The position numbers and the translations under genes were made by a program. From NCBI RefSeq assembly GCF_001619955.1, contig NZ_LQQO01000007.1, forward strand, positions 1 to 64,000: a DNA stretch of 64,000 nucleotides. Reading direction: 5' to 3'. Shown here piece after piece: positions 59,081 to 64,000 of this stretch. Below the pieces are notes generated by a model that saw only the letters and a list, made by a program, of their open reading frames with translations, was not told the origin of the DNA and did no database searches. Numbering within the stretch: the stretch's first letter is position 1; the number at the start of each line of letters is the position of its first letter. The stretch is from Sphingomonas hankookensis (GTDB taxonomy: Bacteria; Pseudomonadota; Alphaproteobacteria; Sphingomonadales; Sphingomonadaceae).

Positions 59081-59114
59081 GATGGGCGCTCCGGCAACGG
59101 GGCGCCCATTTTTT
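59081..59114 (+). terminator. Rho-independent terminator after the receptor remnant
   Basis: GATGGGCGCTCC-GGCA-ACGGGGCGCCCAT followed by TTTTTTGTG. It survives although the gene it served is reduced to its 3' end. Confidence 0.85.
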
Positions 59115-59162
59115 GTGCATGTTGCCGTAAGAAGCGGCAAATTTGCTGGCGCTATGCTGTTA

Positions 59163-59195
59163 TAGTACAGTAAAATAGTACAATTTTTTAGTACA
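59163..59195. promoter_or_regulatory. Three TAGTACA repeats at exact 13-bp spacing
   Basis: TAGTACA occurs at 59163-59169, 59176-59182 and 59189-59195 in an AT-rich block of about 150 bp, some 260-290 bp upstream of receptor 2. The 59115-59455 gap holds no gene. Such phased short repeats suggest a regulator or initiator-protein binding array. Confidence 0.6.
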
Positions 59196-59455
59196 TTGGC
59201 ATGTATCGATTATCAGAAAACAACGGTCGTCTGACAATCGTAAGAATACATTGATACTGCTATTAGCCCATGCATTGCAATTATTTGACTAAAATTACCG
59301 CCAAAGTGCCCCTGTAGTTGCCACTGTTACCGAAAAAACACGATATCTCGCATTTTGTGTCTGGTCCGTTTCCAAGAATTGCCTCGCAACTTCGGACGCC
59401 GTTAGTCTCGCAATATTGCATCGGGATTACGGTGCTTTGGGGAATAGGGGCATAT

Positions 59456-62395
59456 ATGAAGATGAACGCACGTAGCGCTCTGCTGGCATCCACGCTTTTG
59501 TTCGGCGTGGCATCGCCCGCGATGGCGCAGGTCGCGCAGGGGCCGGTAGATTCGTCGACCGACGATACCGCCCAGGAAATCACCGTCACCGGTTCGCGTA
59601 TCGCCCGTCCCGATCTGGACGCACCCAGCCCGGTGACGACGGTTACCGCCGAGCAGTTCAACCTGACCGGCACCGTCACCGTTGAAACGCTGCTGAACGA
59701 ACTGCCGCAGCTGATCCCAGGCAACACCCGCGTGTCCAACAACCAGGGCGGTGAGAGCTTCTCGACCCTCGATCTTCGCGGTCTGGGCCCGCAGCGCACG
59801 CTGATCCTCATCGACGGCGAGCGCGTTCCCGCATCGTCGGCGACCGGCGTCGTTGATATCGGCACCATTCCGACCGGCTTGATCGAGCGCGTCGACGTCG
59901 TCACCGGCGGTGCGTCGGCCGTGTACGGTTCGGACGCGATCGCGGGTGTCGTCAACTTCGTCCTCAAGGACCGCTACGAAGGTGCCGAACTGTCGGCCCA
60001 GTACGGCATCAACGAGCAGGGTGACGGGGCGACCTTCAACGTCCAGGGCGTGCTCGGAGGCAATTTCAACGACGGTCGCGGCAATCTGACTCTGTCGGGT
60101 AGCTACTATACCCGTGAAGCGATCGGCCAAGGCGATCGTCGGATTACGACGCCGGCATCGGTCCTGATTTACAACGATGCGGGCACTGAGGCGGAAGGCG
60201 ACGACCGAATCCGCGTTGGCCGTCCGCTGGAGCTGATTTCCGCTGCCAACAACGACTATCTATACGCGTCCGGTGGCTCGGGTACGCCGCCGTGGGGCCA
60301 GGTGTCGAACAATGCTGCAAACCCGTTCCGCAATCTTGCTACGTTGCTTCCCGGCACCTTTGCGGCGGCCAATACCGATTGTAATCCGGCGACTGCCGGG
60401 GTGGCCGTCAACGGCGGTACGCTGTCGTTCAACAGCAACGGCCAGCTGAGCCCCTATTTCGGCAGCGGCCTGTGTGCTTATGCCGATCGCGCGTCGGGAT
60501 CGAGCCGCTTCAACTTCAATCCGTTGAACCTGTTGCAGACTCCGTACGAACGGCTGATCCTGACGTCGACGGCGCGGTACGAGATCACCGACAACATCCA
60601 GCTGAAGGTGCTGGCGAACTACGTCGATACCTCGCAGACGGTCAATCTCGCGCCGACGCCCGCTACGGGCATCAGCGTTCCGTACAACAGCCCGTTGCTG
60701 CCGGCCGACCTGCGTATTGCCCTGGCTAGCCGTCCGAACCCGACCGCACCGTTCACCTATGCGCGTCGTTTCAGCGAAACCGGCCCACGCGTCGGCATCT
60801 ACGATTCGACGACTTTCACCATTCGCAGCACGCTGTCGGGCAAACTGAGCGAAGATTGGAACTGGGACGCGACGGTCAGCTATGGCAAGGTCGATGCGCT
60901 GGCGACGTCGCTGGGTAATATCAACCGCACTGCAGTCGCTCAGGGGCTGAACGGTTGCCCGACCGGTTCGCTGCCGGGCTGCGTGCCGGTCAATATTTTC
61001 GGCGCCAATACGCTGACCCCGGCGATGCTGTCGTTCGTACGCATCGACACCAAGGAATCACGCGAGTTCGAACAGGTCCGTGCCGCTGCCAACGTGTCGG
61101 GTTCGCTGTTCAAGCTCCCCTATGGCGACGTCCAGATCGCGCTCGGTGGTGAAGTTCGCACCGACCGCGGCGCCGTGACCGTCGATGATGCGCAGCGCAC
61201 CGGCAACATCTACGGCTTCAACGCTGTGCAGAGTCAGGGCGGTTCGATTAACGTGAAGGAAGGCTACGGCGAAATCCGCGTTCCGCTGCTCGCCGAAATT
61301 CCGTTCTTCCACGACCTGTCCGTGGAAGCCGGTGCCCGTTACTCCGACTATTCGACCATTGGCAGCCTGTTCAACTGGAAGGCCGGCGCCCAGTGGGCAC
61401 CGATCAACTGGATGCGCTTCCGCGGTATCTACAACAAGGCAGCACGCGCTCCCTCGATCATCGAACTCTTCCAGAACGGCGATCAGGGCTTCCCGAGCTA
61501 TGTCGATCCCTGCAACGCCGGTGCCAGCCGCACCGCACAAGCGCTCGCCATCTGTTCGGCGCAGACCCCGGCATTCGCAGCGGCGGGTGGCTATAACGGG
61601 TTCCTGCAGAACAACAGCCAGGTCGAAGCCTTTGCGTTCGGCAACCCGAATATCTCGGAAGAAAAGGCCGAAACCTACACGCTCGGTGCGGTGCTGACGC
61701 CGAAGATCGGTTTCGGTACGCTTTCGCTGACCGTTGACTACTACAACATCAAAATTGAAAATCTGATCACCACGCTGGGTGCCGGGTTCTTCATCAATCA
61801 GTGCTACGTTCAGAATGTCTCGACGGCCTGCGACCGCATCCGTCGTAACGCCGGTACGGGGCAGATCGACGCGATCAATACCGCCACCGGCAACCAGGGC
61901 ACGCGCCGCACCAACGGTATCGATGCGGCGGCGAACCTGATCCTCCCGCTGGATCAGTTCGGTTTCAACGGCAAGCTGCGCTTCCAGGAAGTCTTCACCT
62001 GGACCAACAGCTACAAGCTCGACGATACGGAGTTCGCCGGCAAGTCGTCGGGCGGCAATGGTGGTGCGATCCCAGCGTACAAGTCGACGCTGACGGTCGG
62101 CTATGACCTCGACCGGACGTCGATCCAGGGCCGCTGGAACTTCGTCTCGCGCGTCGAGGAAGACTTCGGTCTGCCGGTCAATCCGGTCACGCCGACGCTC
62201 AGCTACTATGACCTGACCGTGCGTCAGGGCGTGGGCGAAAAGTTCGACTTCACCTTCATCGTCAACAATCTGTTGAACGCGAAGGCGAAGCGCACCCCGA
62301 ACGGCTATTTCGATCAGGGTGGCGTCGACACCACCTGGTACGGCCCGATCATCTTCGGTCGGTCGTACACGGTCCAGGCTCGCGCCCGCTTCTAA
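59456..62395 (+). CDS. Large TonB-dependent receptor 2 of the right-end pair
   Basis: A 979-residue receptor. Signal peptide residues 1-25 (MKMNARSALLASTLLFGVA.., cut AMA-Q), TonB box QEITVTGSRI, plug with DLDAPSPVTTVTAEQF, LDLRGLGPQRTLILIDGERV and VDVVTGGASAVYGSDAIAGV. The barrel ends in VQARARF. AGGGG five bases before ATG 59456 decides the start. The plug sequence is of the type annotated as carbohydrate/peptide receptors in sphingomonads. CGT, GGT and other highly used codons are frequent, suggesting strong expression. A terminator shared with clpB follows. Confidence 0.9.
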   Translation: MKMNARSALLASTLLFGVASPAMAQVAQGPVDSSTDDTAQEITVTGSRIARPDLDAPSPVTTVTAEQFNLTGTVTVETLLNELPQLIPGNTRVSNNQGGESFSTLDLRGLGPQRTLILIDGERVPASSATGVVDIGTIPTGLIERVDVVTGGASAVYGSDAIAGVVNFVLKDRYEGAELSAQYGINEQGDGATFNVQGVLGGNFNDGRGNLTLSGSYYTREAIGQGDRRITTPASVLIYNDAGTEAEGDDRIRVGRPLELISAANNDYLYASGGSGTPPWGQVSNNAANPFRNLATLLPGTFAAANTDCNPATAGVAVNGGTLSFNSNGQLSPYFGSGLCAYADRASGSSRFNFNPLNLLQTPYERLILTSTARYEITDNIQLKVLANYVDTSQTVNLAPTPATGISVPYNSPLLPADLRIALASRPNPTAPFTYARRFSETGPRVGIYDSTTFTIRSTLSGKLSEDWNWDATVSYGKVDALATSLGNINRTAVAQGLNGCPTGSLPGCVPVNIFGANTLTPAMLSFVRIDTKESREFEQVRAAANVSGSLFKLPYGDVQIALGGEVRTDRGAVTVDDAQRTGNIYGFNAVQSQGGSINVKEGYGEIRVPLLAEIPFFHDLSVEAGARYSDYSTIGSLFNWKAGAQWAPINWMRFRGIYNKAARAPSIIELFQNGDQGFPSYVDPCNAGASRTAQALAICSAQTPAFAAAGGYNGFLQNNSQVEAFAFGNPNISEEKAETYTLGAVLTPKIGFGTLSLTVDYYNIKIENLITTLGAGFFINQCYVQNVSTACDRIRRNAGTGQIDAINTATGNQGTRRTNGIDAAANLILPLDQFGFNGKLRFQEVFTWTNSYKLDDTEFAGKSSGGNGGAIPAYKSTLTVGYDLDRTSIQGRWNFVSRVEEDFGLPVNPVTPTLSYYDLTVRQGVGEKFDFTFIVNNLLNAKAKRTPNGYFDQGGVDTTWYGPIIFGRSYTVQARARF

Positions 62396-62419
62396 GCGAG
62401 CCGGTCCAGCCAGACGAAT

Positions 62420-62455
62420 GGGCGGCGGGGGAGCGATCCCCCGCCGCCTTTTTCG
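62420..62455. terminator. Terminator between receptor 2 and clpB
   Basis: GGCGGCGGGGGA-GCGA-TCCCCCGCCGCC followed by TTTTTCG on the plus strand. On the minus strand it lies just after the clpB stop and may terminate that transcript too. Confidence 0.87.

Positions 62456-64000
<1,545 letters not shown>

Overview
The window is GC-rich, densely coded DNA from an alphaproteobacterium, most probably a Sphingomonas-type sphingomonad. The case rests on a complete protocatechuate 4,5-cleavage (lig) pathway, five intact TonB-dependent receptors plus a remnant of another, several Tat-exported hydrolases, and many short palindromic intergenic repeats. No rRNA, tRNA, CRISPR array, transposase or phage gene was recognised.

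Region 1 (about 0-10.4 kb) is the aromatic core. pobA converts 4-hydroxybenzoate to protocatechuate. ligB/ligA, ligC, ligI, ligU, ligJ and ligK then take protocatechuate through 2-pyrone-4,6-dicarboxylate to pyruvate and oxaloacetate. The genes form two divergent arms around a LysR regulator that unusually carries two DNA-binding domains. Most neighbours overlap by 1-8 bases. A DUF1932 dehydrogenase of unknown function is coupled to ligJ. Behind ligI lies a degenerate copy of its own last 39 codons between two palindromic repeats.

Region 2 (10.4-23.2 kb) looks like a peripheral aromatic supply module. It has a tannase/feruloyl-esterase-like lipoprotein, a DUF3237 protein and two alpha/beta hydrolases, facing a TonB-dependent receptor. 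A LysR gene is divergent from a vanillate O-demethylase oxygenase (vanA), followed by a separate reductase and a [2Fe-2S] ferredoxin in place of the usual single VanB. A MarR regulator and an MHS-type permease follow. Vanillate demethylation would feed protocatechuate into region 1.

Region 3 (23.3-35.6 kb) is a plant-polysaccharide locus: GH43 enzyme, TonB receptor, PL1 pectate lyase, ThuA-cupin fusion protein, type-B carboxylesterase, LacI regulator, 2-keto-4-pentenoate hydratase-like enzyme and a hexuronate-type MFS transporter. Matching CCGG-centred operators lie in the receptor/lyase promoter and beside the LacI gene.

Region 4 (35.9-55.4 kb) is mostly housekeeping: an EVE-domain protein, a LytS/LytTR two-component pair coupled to trhO, a TonB receptor, NAD-dependent DNA ligase, a PAS-GGDEF-EAL-PilZ protein with a degraded EAL site, class I fumarase, an otsB-GH15-otsA trehalose operon, a GIY-YIG protein, folD and marC. 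Region 5 (55.4-64 kb) holds two large, related TonB receptors flanking a receptor 3' remnant and an AT-rich stretch with three TAGTACA repeats at exact 13-bp spacing. The 3' part of clpB runs off the right edge.

Coordinates and translations were read directly. Functions come from family recognition and residue motifs, without database searches.
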